Shown in pieces: positions 42,110 to 55,400 of a DNA stretch of 64,000 nt; position 1 is the first letter of the stretch, and the number at the start of each line of letters is the position of its first letter. The stretch lies in NCBI GenBank assembly GCA_030323885.1, contig CM059196.1, positions 43,981,798 to 44,045,797 of the forward strand, read 5' to 3'. The notes beneath the pieces are model-generated. The model made no database searches. It had not been told where the DNA came from and was given only the letters and a program-made list of their open reading frames with translations. This DNA comes from Branchipolynoe longqiensis. Taxonomy: Eukaryota; Annelida; Polychaeta; Phyllodocida; Polynoidae. The translations under genes were made by a program, and so were the position numbers.

Positions 42110-42117
42110 AGTAATAT

Positions 42118-42400
42118 GCATCCATTAAATCTGCGCTAGCCATCCACATGCCTGGTTCGATCAGGTCTAATGCTGTTTTCAGGAGAAACATTTTGAAGTG
42201 TTCATAACATACTTGTTTGTTTAATTCTGTTAAGTCAAGGATCATTCTGAATTTTCCGTTAGGTTTTGTTCTCAGAAAAATGTTTGAGACCCACTGATCT
42301 GGTACTTCTGCTACCACCTTTAACACTTGCTTCTCTAACAGGTTATCAATTTCTAACAATACAAACATAGTTTCATCTTTATCCATTTTAAACGGAAACG
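42118..42400 (-). pseudogene. DIRS reverse transcriptase, N-terminal part
   Basis: The 93-codon piece has LLEKQVLKVV, WVSNIFLRTKPNGKFRMILD (RT motif with KPNGKFR) and LNKQVCYEHFKM, then ASADLMDAYY where RT motif A would carry the first catalytic Asp. It ends at the inserted TIR element. Confidence 0.8.
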
Positions 42401-42599
42401 GTTCCCTGACTTGTACCGGTGTTGATAGGAATGGTATTGTTAGCCCTTTAAAACAGTTTAAGATCCCTTTATCAGATGTTAATGATTTCCCCTCTTCTAG
42501 GTGATTGATAAAATTCCCACAGTGAAATTGGATTGTTCATTTAACGTAGTGTTCTTACCAGATTTTAGTCTTTTTGATGAGGCACTCACCTGGATAGGG

Positions 42600-44069
42600 T
42601 GGCTCACTTCTGAAAACCCTGATTGGGATTTCCGTGCCCTCTCGATCCTCTGTTATTGTTCGGCATAGTCCTCTGACATGCGTCCAAAGTGTTTTTCAGG
42701 CGCCTGGGTATGTGAACCCCAGTTAGAGAAGGCTCGTCCTCCCCGATGGCTCCTAAACCTGCCGTTCCCTCGGAACTTGTTGTATGGGGCCGAACCCCGC
42801 GAGTGGTTTTCGTTCTGGAACCTTCGCTTCCCTTTGAGGCCACCACTGTTGGTACTCATGCAGTTGTACGAAGCACAGACGGACTTTGTGAACTGTTTGT
42901 TGCGTTCTCCTAGTATTCTGTTGGCTCCAGGAGGTCACCGTAGAAATCCCACTTCTCTTTGATGAGTTCTTTACCAAGTCTTGAAGTCACCACCTTTTGT
43001 ACACTCGCCTTCCTATCTACCCGCATCTGACTGTGCATGGAGACTAGCATCTTGATCGCATGTAGCATGTGTATCGTGTGTTCATTTAGTTCTGTCTGCT
43101 GAACCCCGCTGCAGGATGATATCCATCACTGGTGCTATGGCTGTCAGAGCTCCCAGCACTCCTTTCGTTGCTGTCAGAAGCGAGCTCTCACCATCTTTCC
43201 TGCCTTCGGCGAATCTAATTTCCTCGTTCATTGTCTGAACTTCTGCCAATGGGACATCTATCAGACCCGTGTATTGCCTTGAAATCTCTTTCATTTTTTT
43301 CAATGGTTTCGGGCCTCTATCTTCTGGGCCCTTGTAGTAATGCTGTATTACTCCTGCCATTGTCTCACTGATAGTGATTCTCAGTGCCACCAATTTCTTT
43401 ACCTTCTTGTAAACTTCTGCTATTTCTTTTAGTAAGGCTCCATCCTAGAGCCCTGCTTCCATCTTGAATTCCCTTCTCGGTTTGGTTTTCGCTTTCGCTG
43501 TCACCTTGGCTATTTCTCCGGCTGTCACTGCCGGTGTTGTCGGCACTACCGTCCCATCCGCCGGGACTGCTTTTTGCAGTGCCTGTGCCATGATCAGTTG
43601 CTCTGCTAAACTTTGTGAGCTAATTGAATCTGATTCATCTTCCTCATCGTAGGCATCTTGGTACTCAAGTCCTCCGTCTCGTAGTCACCGTAATCATATT
43701 CCTGCCATGTGCCCTGCACGCGCCGCCATTGTGACCTGCTTCTGTGCATTCCCATTCCGCGTCTCTGGATTCTGCCTCCCGGGCTTTCACTTTATCTTTC
43801 TCCGCTTCCTGCTTCAACTGTCTGAGTTTGGCAAACATCAGTTTGAATTCAGAGCAATCTACACTCGCCTCACTTGGCTCAGTTGGGCTCGCCTGTACCA
43901 CATCCGTATTTTTGGATCGTGTTTTGGTTTTTGTGTCAGTCACCATTTTCTTGCATTGCTTCGTTTTGGTGCTCGCTCGTGTATTTTCGAGCAGCTTGGT
44001 GTCCGAATTGCTCACATGCGCATTCGTCGTGGTTAAAGGTTGTTTGTCAGTCGACATCATCCTCACCAT
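42600..44069 (-). pseudogene. DIRS gag-like region, frameshifted
   Basis: Open pieces at 44069-43665 (Lys/Thr-rich start, then FKLMFAKLRQLKQEAEKDKV coiled-coil-like), 43393-43082 and 42977-42604 (basic, Asn/Gly/Arg-rich). No single frame survives. Position before RT and composition suggest gag. Confidence 0.6.
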
Positions 44070-44627
44070 AGTATCCCTCAGCTATACTTCTTAACTTTCT
44101 TGTGACCACTCTATCTACTAATCACGCCGGCGCTTGCTTTCGATTCGGCCGGTAGAGTGTGTGACACGTGCACCTGCAGTCTTGTTTCACGACTTGCAAT
44201 GACAAGCGTTACATCATATAAGTTATGTGTTATTTCCTGTACGTTTTATTCACAAAGCACAGTAACACTATATACACGTATTACACAATGTGTACTTATT
44301 TCTTCTCTTTCACCGCTTAGTTTATCTCGATAAACTTACCTTAATGTGCCTCTATCCTCCAACTCGCTGTTGCTCCACCGCTGCCGAGTTACTTACTGAG
44401 GCTACATCCTGTCCTACGCGAGCTTGTCCTCTCCCCAGATAATTAACTTCCGGTGTTCGGAAGATGAAGTAAGAATTTAGAATTAAGATGTATTTTCACT
44501 TGGATAAGTCATTGAATCCTGATAATCATATGAAGCATTGGCATTGGTGTAATAAAAAAAATATTGCTTCGAAATTACCCCTTCAATTACTTTTTACTCT
44601 TTTTGGTCCCATAATATCATGGTTAGG

Positions 44628-44905
44628 AGTTGGTTGGTTGTTGGAGTTTATGTCCTGGTAACATCTTAAGTCATATCAGGATGGGTATCGACTTGTGACA
44701 GTACGCACTCATGACGACTTTATAGTGCTGCCCCACTGGGAAATCAGGCTGCTGGTACCATGATCCGATATCCCACTCAGTCACATTATCCTGACACTGA
44801 GCTAACCAGTCCTTGCCATATCCTATTAGTGCCAGGCTAGGAAACGACAAGCATAAATTTGATAAGTCATTGGTTTGACTCAACCGGGAACCAAACTCCT
44901 GACCT
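44628..44905 (-). repeat. SINE-A copy
   Basis: Tail side GGTTGTTGGAGTTTATGTCC at the left, body, then the end of the head near CAACCGGGAACCAAACTCC. Confidence 0.78.
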
Positions 44906-45234
44906 TACGAATATAGCCAACATGTATGCAGATCAAGGTTGCATAATCTGATGAAAACATAACATTTTCGAAACCGATAAACTTGCTTAGATTTGATCCG
45001 ACATATTGTGATAGACCATGTTCTATTCCGCCTGACGAATAATCAAGTAATGCCAAAGTTGTTTCAAGCATCCAGTCATGCCCCAGTCTATTCCACCACG
45101 GTCAGCATAGAAGCGGCTCCTTGTCTGCATCTCGGTTGGCAAGCAAACAGGAACTGGCTGTAATAACATGACTCAGTTCACATGGAGGAGGCGGGACGTC
45201 ACCCTTTATGACCCTGACACTCTCCAAACACATT

Positions 45235-45450
45235 CTCAGGGCCCGTATACCTGTGAAGATACGGAATTCAAGGCTACTTCAAGGCTGTTTTTGATAGGAA
45301 TTCAAGACTATTTTCATTTGGATTTCAGGAAAAAAACCACATTGGCGAATGGCAATTTCAGACTAATGTAGACCAGTGGGGACAGTTTAGTGGAATTCAA
45401 TGCCTTGAAATGGGTCAAATAAAGTCTTTTCAAGACTTTCCAGGCCCTGT
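45235..45450 (+). mobile_element. CAGGG-ended MITE, copy 1
   Basis: Starts CAGGGCCCGTATACCTGTG and ends with the complement of CAGGGCCTGG. The interior TGGAATTCAAGACTATTTTC-like blocks recur at 47487-47755 (inverted) and 58055-58315. No coding content. Confidence 0.65.
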
Positions 45451-45532
45451 ACGTACGCGCTGTATTCTGTTAACGGAGGATCCCGGGAATGAGAGAAGAC
45501 CAATTGCCTACAATTAGGATTTCCTCCGCTTA

Positions 45533-45880
45533 AAGCTGCATAATTCAATGAACAGTATAACATTTTCTAAACCAAGACACTTAACTAGATTTGATTCTAC
45601 ATCTCCAACTGAGATGCTGATGCACTTAAGCATTTGCTTCTGCATAAAATGATTTACTAGTCAATTTAATAGAACGTCTTACTGCTGAATTCTATGGTGC
45701 ATTGACAGGCACTCCAAACTTAATTTTGCATGTTTGCAATTCAAATATCTCCTAAATTAACCATCTAAAATAAAAGTGTCATCTAACCTAAGTAAGGTAT
45801 ATTATAACAAATCAAGCTAATAACAGTATATTTATCTCAAAGAGTGACATAAACTCAAATCGGATTATTAAGTTTAATCA
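45533..45880 (+). repeat. MITE-B copy
   Basis: Left TTAAAGCTGCATAATTCAATG and family blocks in order. The right end is diverged (ATCGGATTATTAAGTTTAAT). A further left-end fragment lies at 44937-45010. Confidence 0.7.
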
Positions 45881-46229
45881 ACAAATTTAGTGATTTAAAC
45901 AAAACAAACTGTGAAATAAAGCTGAAGATTTTGATAATGACATTTTTATTATTGACACTTGGCAGTGAAATAATAGGCACATAATGCGTTGCTATTACAT
46001 CACAAGAGCACAACAATCACACCTGGATGCTGGTACATTTAAGTGTTAATACAACACCATACAACTATTACAATTCAGATTCCAACATCTACCATAAACC
46101 AAGTACAGCAAAATTCCCACTTGTCGCTACCTAGCCTGGGGCTCGGCATTACCGGGATAGGGCAAGACGGTGGAAAGACTCAATTGTCCGGGATTTAAAT
46201 TTCCATTGCTTAATCAATGACTGAATGAA

Positions 46230-47486
46230 AAAAAAATTACAATTTAATATTGTTTTAATTCTACCTTGTGGCAAATGTTGAAGCCTATATATTGGCATGA
46301 ACCAAGCAGACATTTGCAATCGAGCTATAACTGGCTTCGAATGTCATAGGTGTATGCCACGCATTCTCAGGTAATTAGATAGCAAACACAAATATAATTC
46401 GACCATATATCATGACATATTTACTATATCTGGACAATTTTGACAAAATATTTTGAATATGTATATATTTTTTTTATAAAGCAATTTCTCTTTTCCCACA
46501 AAGGCATATAGACTTGGTGCGAGTGAGCGCACACACTTCCATTCAGATGTCGGCAATATCCCATTCGTGTTCACAGGTACATACGTGCTAGCTCCATCTA
46601 CTATTGGCAGTTGGCATGGAATTCACATCACCGAAGGGGGAACTGCGTCAGGAATAGATTATGGGAGACCAGAGGTAATCTGGGTACAAAATATTGACAC
46701 TTTTATATCTACGTAAATTGGTGGTTTCTACCTATGTGCTCTGGTAGTTATTCAGTTGTGTACAAATACTATGCGATATTGTATGTGTGAGATGTGGTAT
46801 AGATAATATATATATCACAATATAACACTTATGAAATATATGATATACAGATCACATGTGATGTGGTATATAATATATGTGTACTAAAAACATATATCAC
46901 AATATATCTTTGATATCTGATAGATATATATGACACATACCATATATAGTACATGTGATATGTATATTATATGATATAAGGCTATATATGAGACTTTCTC
47001 AAAAGGTGACAAGTAATATGGGACAAAACTTTGTCCATTGTAACGATCAACATACTATCTGCTTATGCATTTGCTCAGGATAAACTGATTAGTTTTGTAC
47101 ATGGTGTATCATAATGCCAATAGAATATATATTGATTTGAAGCAAATGTCCTTGTGTTTTCAGTGTAACTGTTTCTGTGCTGTTTTTTTGTGTCAATCGT
47201 TACAATGGACAAAAAAATAAATTATTTATCACCTTTTCAGACAGACTCTTATTATACAGATCACATATATGTGATGTGACATATCATATACACAAAGATG
47301 AAAGTCGCCTCTCCACAAAAAGTGGAAATCTGAATTCTGGTAAATTGTCCACATTTCTCTGGCAGTGCTAAACCGATGACAGATTGTCTGCTTTGTCCCG
47401 GGAATCCAATTCTCAAAGTATTGTACAATTTGAAAAATCTCGGAAATCAGTCAAAACGTGGAGCTCTTTCATCCATAGACATATCA
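46230..47486. repeat. AT-rich region with TATA-type palindromes
   Basis: Between 46790 and 46985 runs such as GATATATGATATACAG, TATATAATATATG and CATGTGATATGTATATTATA can fold into many alternative hairpins. A related patch lies at 47755-47815. Otherwise no gene or TIR element is supported here. Confidence 0.5.
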
Positions 47487-47755
47487 GGGTTCATATGGGG
47501 CTTTGAAAGTGTTGAAGTCTTCATTTGCCCCATTTCAAGGCCTTAAAAAGCAATGAATTTAACCTTTTTTCGGGTAATTAGTATTGAAAAGCCTTGAATT
47601 CCATTGAACAGTCCCCAGGGATCTAAAGTCTGAAATTGCCATTCCGAATTCCGATTGTGGATTAAATCCAAATGAACATAGTCTTGAACTCCTATCAAAA
47701 ACAGCCTTGAAAAGCCTTGAATTCCATATCTTCACATGTGTACGGACCCTCATAT
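47487..47755 (-). mobile_element. CAGGG-ended MITE, copy 2 (inverted)
   Basis: Left end CAGGGTTCATATGGGG and right end complement AGGGTCCGTACACATGTGAAG. The interior is the reverse complement of the 45235 copy. Confidence 0.65.
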
Positions 47756-47819
47756 ATATTGTATAGTGAACTATGTGATATATATATTATATATGATATA
47801 TATTTATTTATATATGTAG

Positions 47820-48930
47820 GAGGTCAAAGCTATGTTACACTATTTACAGTAATACCTATTAGTTAGCGGGCAGTTACTGGTTGACATGCGCAAGAGGCAA
47901 TCCACCCACTAGCCCAGCTGTCTCCATGGATAGTTATGTACACTGCTATATATCCCAGTTGGGAACTCCTCCAGCTCACTCCTCAGTATCCTCCAACTCT
48001 CGCCGGATATGTACACACTGAGGATCTAACAGCTCACAATGAAGGTTGGTTGGTGGAGTTTTACGTCCTAACAACATCTAATGACATCAGGACGGTTAAT
48101 GAAGGCGACTACACACGCGCACGGGGCAGCTAATCTTCTATTCTTTCGGTACCTTAGAAAGAATTGTATATCTTGAAAATATAACCCACTCTCCCAACCC
48201 CTATACAGTAAAACGCCAATTTTATGCGCTCCTATTGTACGCAAATTCAGATATAATATGTTGCGTCATTGGACTCAGAATTCTTTAAATTAAATGCAAT
48301 TCAGTCAACTGAACTCCGATTTAGCGTGACCAACTTATATTTTTGTGATGATATTTTAAGGACCCCCAATGATCGAGTTATACTTATACCGAAGCTTCAC
48401 TGTATGTCAGGGACCAGTGGGCGATATTATATGAAAATAAGCAATTATTATTGATTACAATAAAATTTAAAAATCAAAGGATATCGAAAATATATGGTAT
48501 TTTTCTATTTCCCCATCCCTCGGCAATCTTTTCTATTTTTTTGCTTTATTTAAATATGAACAATAAAAATGTTCCCCCAACAGTAATCAAACAAGTGCTG
48601 ACCTATGCGACTGTTAAAGAAAACATGCCCAATTAATGGTGCACTTTTCTGACAAGTATAAAGCAAGTATCAATACAATTAGAGTAACTAGATAAATAAT
48701 CTCAAACCGGTTGCTAAAACTAGTCTTGCCTAAAATATTCAAAGTGGTAAACTTGATAAATACATCCCACTAAACAAATAGTTCTGGTGGCGTTGATACT
48801 AAATTAATATAAATTTGTTTATTTCTTCTGAATAATAAATGTTCTGCAATACGTCACTTCAAAGTCCCTTTTCATGCTGCCCTAAAGTAACGCATAGAGG
48901 TGTTCTGAGGTGCATATACACTTAATCTGT
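47820..48930. other. Unannotated stretch
   Basis: AT-rich, with a SINE-A tail fragment at 48043-48095. Short open frames here show no recognisable protein features. Confidence 0.35.
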
Positions 48931-48931
48931 T

Positions 48932-49235
48932 TAAAGCTGCCATAATCCGATGGAAGCATGAACATTTATAAACAAAAACACTTATCTAGATTTGATCCTC
49001 TACATCCAAACTTAGATACTGGTGCACTGATTAAACATATTACTGCCTGGAAGCCATACTGAGTCAATTTAATAGAATGTCACTGCTGAAGACGATCACG
49101 TCCAGCATTTTGACATGCATGCTCAAATTAAGTGTGCATGCTTTCACTTGAAATTCTACAAAGTTAGACCTTTTAAAATAAAAATTGTTTCAAACTAAAA
49201 TAAAATAGATTGTAATGATCAACCAAATAATCGCA
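48932..49235 (+). repeat. MITE-B copy
   Basis: Left TTAAAGCTGCCATAATCCGATG and blocks through TTTTAAAATAAAAATTG. The right end is lost. Confidence 0.65.
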
Positions 49236-50280
49236 AAATCGTTGTACCAGAACGCTACCTGCATTAATGCTTTCTTAGGAGCATGCTTGTTGTTTGGTGC
49301 TTTACCTTCTAGCAACATCTAAGATCATATCAGGACGTCCGGATCAGGACATCCATGTGCATTAAAAAGAAATGGCTTAAGATTTAGTAAAATCACACAC
49401 AAAAATGACAAAAAAGGTACTCCAGTGTCATCCTGGGAAAATGTGTAGGGAATAACTGATAAGACTAGTGCTTGGTAAATCCTCCAGGTAGCGCTGTGAA
49501 TGAGTTAATACTTTCCAGTAATGGTTTTTACAGCCATCAGAAGTGAAGAAGGATTAACTTATTAAATTAAGTCAATACAGCAGGCTAAAGCTCCAGAAAA
49601 CACTTTTATGAAGGGTCCTGCACATCATTGCACAGGACCGGAAACCGTGAACTTGACCCTGGAACCAGCAATAAGGTAGCCAACTCAGAAGTGACGTACT
49701 CCAACCATATTAATATCAAATACAATAAGACATGGTCAATATCTCAAAGGTTTCACCATGATGGGCACAAATAAACTACATGCGGTGCCAACTCTTCAAC
49801 ATGTCGCGAAAGAATCTTGCTCTACAGATGATGCAGAAGGCTATGTGCAACATCTAGTTGACACCAAGAGCATGAGAGCACCTCCCTATAACGTTAGTGT
49901 GAGAGTGTCGGTCTGGACATGAAAAGGTGATGAGTTTGAACCCTGAAATGGGTGAGTTTTTCAGATGCATTAGTCGAAACATGTAAAATCACACACATAC
50001 ACCCTTCTACACTAGTATACATAAGCACCTCGAAATAAAATTATACCAGATATTTGTCTTCCCACCCAAGTACATACAAATGAGTGCAGTTGTTTGCGTA
50101 TATGATTTTTAAGGTAGTCATGCTTTCTTAATGGCGCAACACTAAAGCTATCGCATTCAGAAAATTCATTACTGAAATGGTGATGATGAGTCAAACACTT
50201 ATTAAGCGGTTCACTTCAGATGAAGTGAGTCGCATAAAACTTTAATTTGGACAAACTGATCTACCGGCTGACTGACTGAC
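49236..50280. other. Unannotated stretch
   Basis: A SINE-A tail fragment at about 49285-49345 and a tRNA-like scrap around 49890-49945 (GAGTTTGAACCC). Nothing else supported. Confidence 0.3.
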
Positions 50281-50299
50281 CCAAACAACTGATACAGTC

Positions 50300-50885
50300 A
50301 ACTGAAAGGACTGGCCAGTCACCTGACTAGCCACGTGATTATCTGGTCACCTGATTATCATATTATAAGGTCGCCTGATTATCCAGTCCCTTGATTATCT
50401 GGTCACCTGATTATCCAGTCGCTTTATTATCTAGTCCCTTGATTATCCGGTTCCCTAATTATCTAGTCGTCTGATTATCCAGTCACATGATTATCCGATC
50501 ACCTGATAATTCAGTTGTCTGATCATCTGGTCACATTATTATCCAGTTGTCTGATCATCTGGTCACATGATTATCCAGTTGTCTGATCATCTGGTCACCT
50601 GATTATCCAGTCACCTGATTCTACAGTCACTTGATTATCCAGTCACCTGATTATCATGTTACCTGATTATCCAGTCACCTGATTATCCATTTGTCTGATT
50701 ATCCAGTTGCTTGATTATCCTGTCACCTTATTATCTGGTCACCTGATTATCCTGTCACCTGATTATCTGGTCACCTGATTGTCCGGTCACCTGATTATCC
50801 GGTCACCTGATTATCCTGTCACCTGATTATCCGGTCACCTGATTATCCAGTCACCTGATTATCCGATCACCTGATTATCCGGTCA
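50300..50885. repeat. 16-bp minisatellite, about 36 copies
   Basis: The unit is CAGTCACCTGATTATC with point variants (GGTCACC, AGTTGTC, CGATCAC). A short higher-order pattern alternates TGATCATCTGGTCACAT at 50520-50600. Confidence 0.95.
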
Positions 50886-51544
50886 GCCCCATCCGAATGT
50901 GATGGTGTAAAACAGTGTTCAGCTGGAGAATATTGTGATGATCAGATCTGATAAAAAGCGAATACATGCGAGGGGGAATAAATGTTGAGTAAATCCATAT
51001 ACATCATCAATCTAGCCACACACTAAGTATTTATATTAATAAACAATCAGTTTGCCTTAAAGCGATGTGAGGCCCTTCCTGTAGTCAGAGCGGCACTTGC
51101 GCCAAGATACATTATCTACAATAACTAAAACAGTTCACACTTATTATATACACGAAGACTCATACAGGACGTCTATGGGACTGTGCAAGCGCCTCCATGG
51201 TGCGTAGTACTGATTATTGACACCAGGGGGCCGCGTGTGACACTGACCAGGTTTCCGCTAGGTGGCAGCAGGACCAGACTTCACGCAGTCTGCTCATCTA
51301 GCAAGAGCAGAAAGCGTTCAAGTTACCTCGCCCTTCTGAGCACTGACATGAAAGTTAAAAGGGCATGCAGTGTGCAACCACACTGCGCGATACACCCACC
51401 CCCCTCCTGCCCCATCCCACCACCCCTATACGTAATACATTATGGTAGTTCGCTGTCAGTGACAGAAATGTGGCAACCGCTTCTCGTTACGCTTCACATT
51501 TGAGTCATGTGCTGTTTTGGTTAATTCCTTTTGATTTACACACT
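50886..51544. other. Unannotated stretch
   Basis: No gene supported. A 106-codon open frame (51183-51503) has no recognisable features. Confidence 0.3.
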
Positions 51545-52235
51545 TAGGCACATGGTTGTCACTCTCGCATGGCTGCCATGTTTCATATGCCTGCCATGTT
51601 TCACATCGCTGTCATGCTCTACATGGCTTCTAGGTTAAACACAGCTGTCATGTTTCATATAGTTGTCATGCTTCACTGACTCCCATGCTTCACACAGCTG
51701 TCATGTTTCATATGGTGGTCAAGTTTCACATGCCTTCAATGTTTCATATGGTTGTGATATCACCTGACTATGTTTCATATGGCCATCATGTTTCACATGG
51801 TCATGTTTCACATGGCCATCAAGTTTCACATGACTCATGTTTCACACAACTGTCATGTTTTATATAGTTGCTATGTTTTACACATCTGTCATGTTTTACC
51901 TGCCAGTCAGGTTTCGGATGGCAGTCATGTTTCACACAGCGTCTAGGTTTCACAGGGTGATCAAGTTTCACATAGCAGTCAACCTTACATGGCGATCAAT
52001 TTTGTGTGCATGGCGGTCTGGTTTCACATGGTAGTAAAGTTCCACATGACTTCCATGTTTCACATAGTTGTGACATCACATGGCCACCATATTTCACACA
52101 TCTGTCATGTTTCACTTGGCAGCCATGTTTCACATGATTGCCATGTTCTACATGACTTATGTTATACATGGTTGTCATGTTTCATAAAGCGATGACTTGA
52201 CATGGCTGACATGCTTTGCACGGTTTCGAGTTTCC
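51545..52235. repeat. 18-bp minisatellite, about 37 copies
   Basis: The unit is close to CATGTTTCACATGGCTGT with heavy point divergence and occasional 15- to 17-bp units. It lies 130 bp past the NOSTRIN-like stop codon and may be in its 3' UTR. Confidence 0.92.
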
Positions 52236-52368
52236 ATGTCGGTCAGACATGTGTCACATGAATGTACATTTCTATCTCCTCAGCATCATGTCCAAAGTTC
52301 AAAGTAGCCGCATCATGTCTCCCAGGATATGTGCTTAGCATGTCACGTGACTCCTTGTCTCATGTCGC

Positions 52369-52484
52369 TCACACAATGGCGCCCAGTTCTTCCACGTATG
52401 TTGCAGGGAAGATGCCCACCTGACCTTCACCTTCACCCTGCCACCAGCCATCATCTTGTTTACTGTGAATATTGATGACATCAC
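52369..52484 (-). CDS. NOSTRIN: NOSTRIN-like gene, terminal exon (second half of SH3)
   Basis: The acceptor is ATCCTTCAG|GTGATG. The peptide includes [19 protein letters not shown] (RT/n-Src loop and the WW pair) and [11 protein letters not shown] (the ALYDY-partner PxxY surface), then GAIV and TGA at 52371-52369. It completes the SH3 begun in the preceding exon. Confidence 0.9.
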
Positions 52485-55400
52485 CTGAAGGATAACAACA
52501 AACAAAGAGTCAAATATCAACATGTTTAATTTGTTCAGAATTTGTGAAAACATTTTTATAAGGGGGATAAATGCACTTAATTAAATCAAAATGTGAAATC
52601 CCGCTACCAGTATTTTGGTGTACATACTAAATTAAATTAGCAATTTTGCTTACGTCAATTATTTCAAATGTTAACCCTTTCAAACAAGCCACTTCAAACT
52701 AAAGTAAAGTTGGTTGGTTGTTGGAGTTTTACGTCCTGGTGACATTCAAGATCATATTAGCATTTAATGATCAACATAATATATTTATTTTTTAAACATG
52801 GCAGAAATGCAAAACCATCAGATTATGGAACTTTAAAACTTTTATGATTACCCAAGAGGCACTCCTGACAATATTAAAGGGATGATCAATCTGTATGGAC
52901 ATGGATGTAACTAACATATCTCAATTCGGCCCCGGAAGTGATAGAACCAATCAGAGGCTTCATAATATTTGTGTTGTGGTAGTGGTTTTGTGTTTTTTAT
53001 AAACGAAGAGAAGAGCAGTGCCCATACCTAGACTCAAATCCACACTTCAGCCATTCTGGGCCTAGCGTCCTAACCATTAGACCATCTAGGCTCCCTGATC
53101 CATGTGACATTTCACCTGGGGTGGTTAGTGCACTTTACTAATACTACACTTGTCCCCCTGGAATGTTATGTCTCATGCACACAATTACAAATATCTGGGT
53201 AGCACAGTTAGAGTATGTGTGTATATATATAAATGGATAATTCAACGTTGTACAGCATATATCTTGTAGAGTATCCTGGTTGGTTGGTTGTTGGAGGTTT
53301 ACGTTCTGGCAACATCTATGGTCATACCAGGACAGGTACCGACTTGTGGTTTAGAAAATGTGATGCTTTCATTGGACTATGCAGCTTTAATGATGAGAAA
53401 GTTAAGATGGCCGCACCTGCTTTGATGGTCAGTTCGTCATAGTGCTGCGCCGTGTAGTCATATATTGCTCTGCACTGTCCGAGTACTGTCGGTGACTGAG
53501 TGTCGTAGGTGTCAAACTCATCATCATCATCTAAGGAGACAGCGGAGGAGGAGAGAGAAGGGGAGGGGGTTATTATCAACAACCAAAGCATTGAGGGCGA
53601 GCACATGACTCATGGTTACCAAGACAACACAATCAGGCCACAAAATAATCCTTTGGCAAGGCACAGAACACGTGAAAGAAAGTGTAGCAATGACATAGCT
53701 TTATTTCTATGTCAAGCGATCACAGCCGGGGTAAGTGGTTACATTTGCAGAACTTTAGGAAACTGGCTGACATGGACATGAGGTTTTGTAGCGGGATGAA
53801 GTATGAAGTGAACAAGCAATTAACGGGCATGAACAAGCAGTATTGTGCTGGACTACACTGGTCCCACCTGAAAGTACGTTGGACATTATAGGAGCAATTT
53901 AGAAAATACTGGTTTTATTGCTCCTAATTTAATGAACAATTTACTTACATGAAACAGCTCCTATGCAGGGATTTAAGGTATTTGAGGTTTTTGGTTATGT
54001 TTTATTCATTGATTAAGTAGGGACATTTTCAATCATGGACAGTTGATCTTCCTCACTCCACTGCTCCTGGCCCTATCCTAATAATGACAAATGCCAGACT
54101 AGGTAGTGACAAGTATACATTTTTAAGTCATTGGTTTGACTCAGGCAGGGTTTGCATCAAGGGTTTGAATTACACGACCTACCAAAATGGGAAGTGGGTA
54201 TTCAACTCATTCGGCCATCCCACCGGTGACTACCTTTTATTAGCTAAAGATTCTATAGCTCTAATTTATTTGTACACTCATATCATTACAGATTTTGTTT
54301 GTATATATGTGGCAGGTCTTAAATTAACCAAAAAATATGTCCAAACTTAAATAAATCTGTTTTCATATGCTCCTGAGCGTGGAGTAACATAAGTAGCATA
54401 TTTAACAACGATACATAATGACGTCACAAAGAAGGAGGACATGCAAGGAATGTGATGGACAGTGGCAAACAGATTTATCACTGTGGTACTGAAAATGAAC
54501 AAATAACCAGGGGGACTATACTGTAATGTCCAATCCATATATTCGAATATTTGCTTTTTTAAATAACATTTAAGTCAAATAGCATTAAATAGTCTTCAGT
54601 CATGTAATGTCAGGTGACCCTTCAATCAAGTAATATTAGGTGGCCTTTAAGTCATGCAATGTTAGGTAGCCTTTAAATTTGTGTAATACTATGTGACCTT
54701 TAAGCCATGTAACGTTAGGTGGCCTTTAAGTCGTGTAACATTAGGCAGCTTTAAGTCAAATAATGTTAGACAATCTCAAGCAACATTAGGTACCTTTCAT
54801 GGAAAGTGATGTTAGGCTACCTTTAAGTCAAGTAATATTAGATGGCCTTTAAGTCATATAAGGTTGGATGGCCTTTAAGAGAAATAATGTCAGGATAGCC
54901 TTTCAATTAAAAATGCTAGATCACCTTTGGATCAAGTAATGTTAATGGCCTTTGTATCAAGTTATGTTAGATTGCCTTTACGTCAGGTAGATGGTCTTTA
55001 AAGTCAAGTAAGCTTTTGATTGAAAGTGCCGCATACTGTGGTGCTCACTCATTCACTCACTCACTCACTCACCATAGTAGGTGTTGCCATTGGCGACAGA
55101 CCCGGCCGGCTGGGTGTATATCTCAGCGTAGTCGGGCGGCTGCTGAGGCACAGGCGCAATAGATTTACGGGCGCTAGACTCAGTGAGATGCTTAATGCGC
55201 AGAGACTGTTCACGTGAGGAGATCCGAGAGGAGACGGTGGAGATGGACGACATAGTCGAACTGGACGAGCGACGTCGATGGAGCTGTTGGACTGCAGCAT
55301 GTTTGGTAGTAGGGTAACAGTGGTGGAGGATAGGGTGGGATGGTGACAGCAGTGGAGGAGAGGGTGGGATAGTGACAGTAGTAGAGGATAGGGTGGGATG

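Larger units (their letters stand above)
37690..44476 (-). mobile_element. DIRS-like tyrosine-recombinase retrotransposon
   Basis: Read on the minus strand: left inverted repeat from 44476, degraded gag-like frames (about 44069-42600), reverse transcriptase (from about 42400), RNase H region (about 40700-39700), tyrosine recombinase (about 39220-38470), internal complementary region (38084-37966), right inverted repeat to 37690. The internal complementary region is the join of the complements of both element edges, as in DIRS-1. Frameshifts and stops break every ORF. The 1.27-kb TIR element at 40837-42109 splits the RT. Without it the element is about 5.5 kb, usual for DIRS. Confidence 0.88.

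Noticed and set aside
50300..50885. Centromeric or telomeric repeat
   Set aside because: The 16-bp unit, short array and strong divergence fit a local minisatellite. It does not resemble TTAGGG-type telomere repeats.
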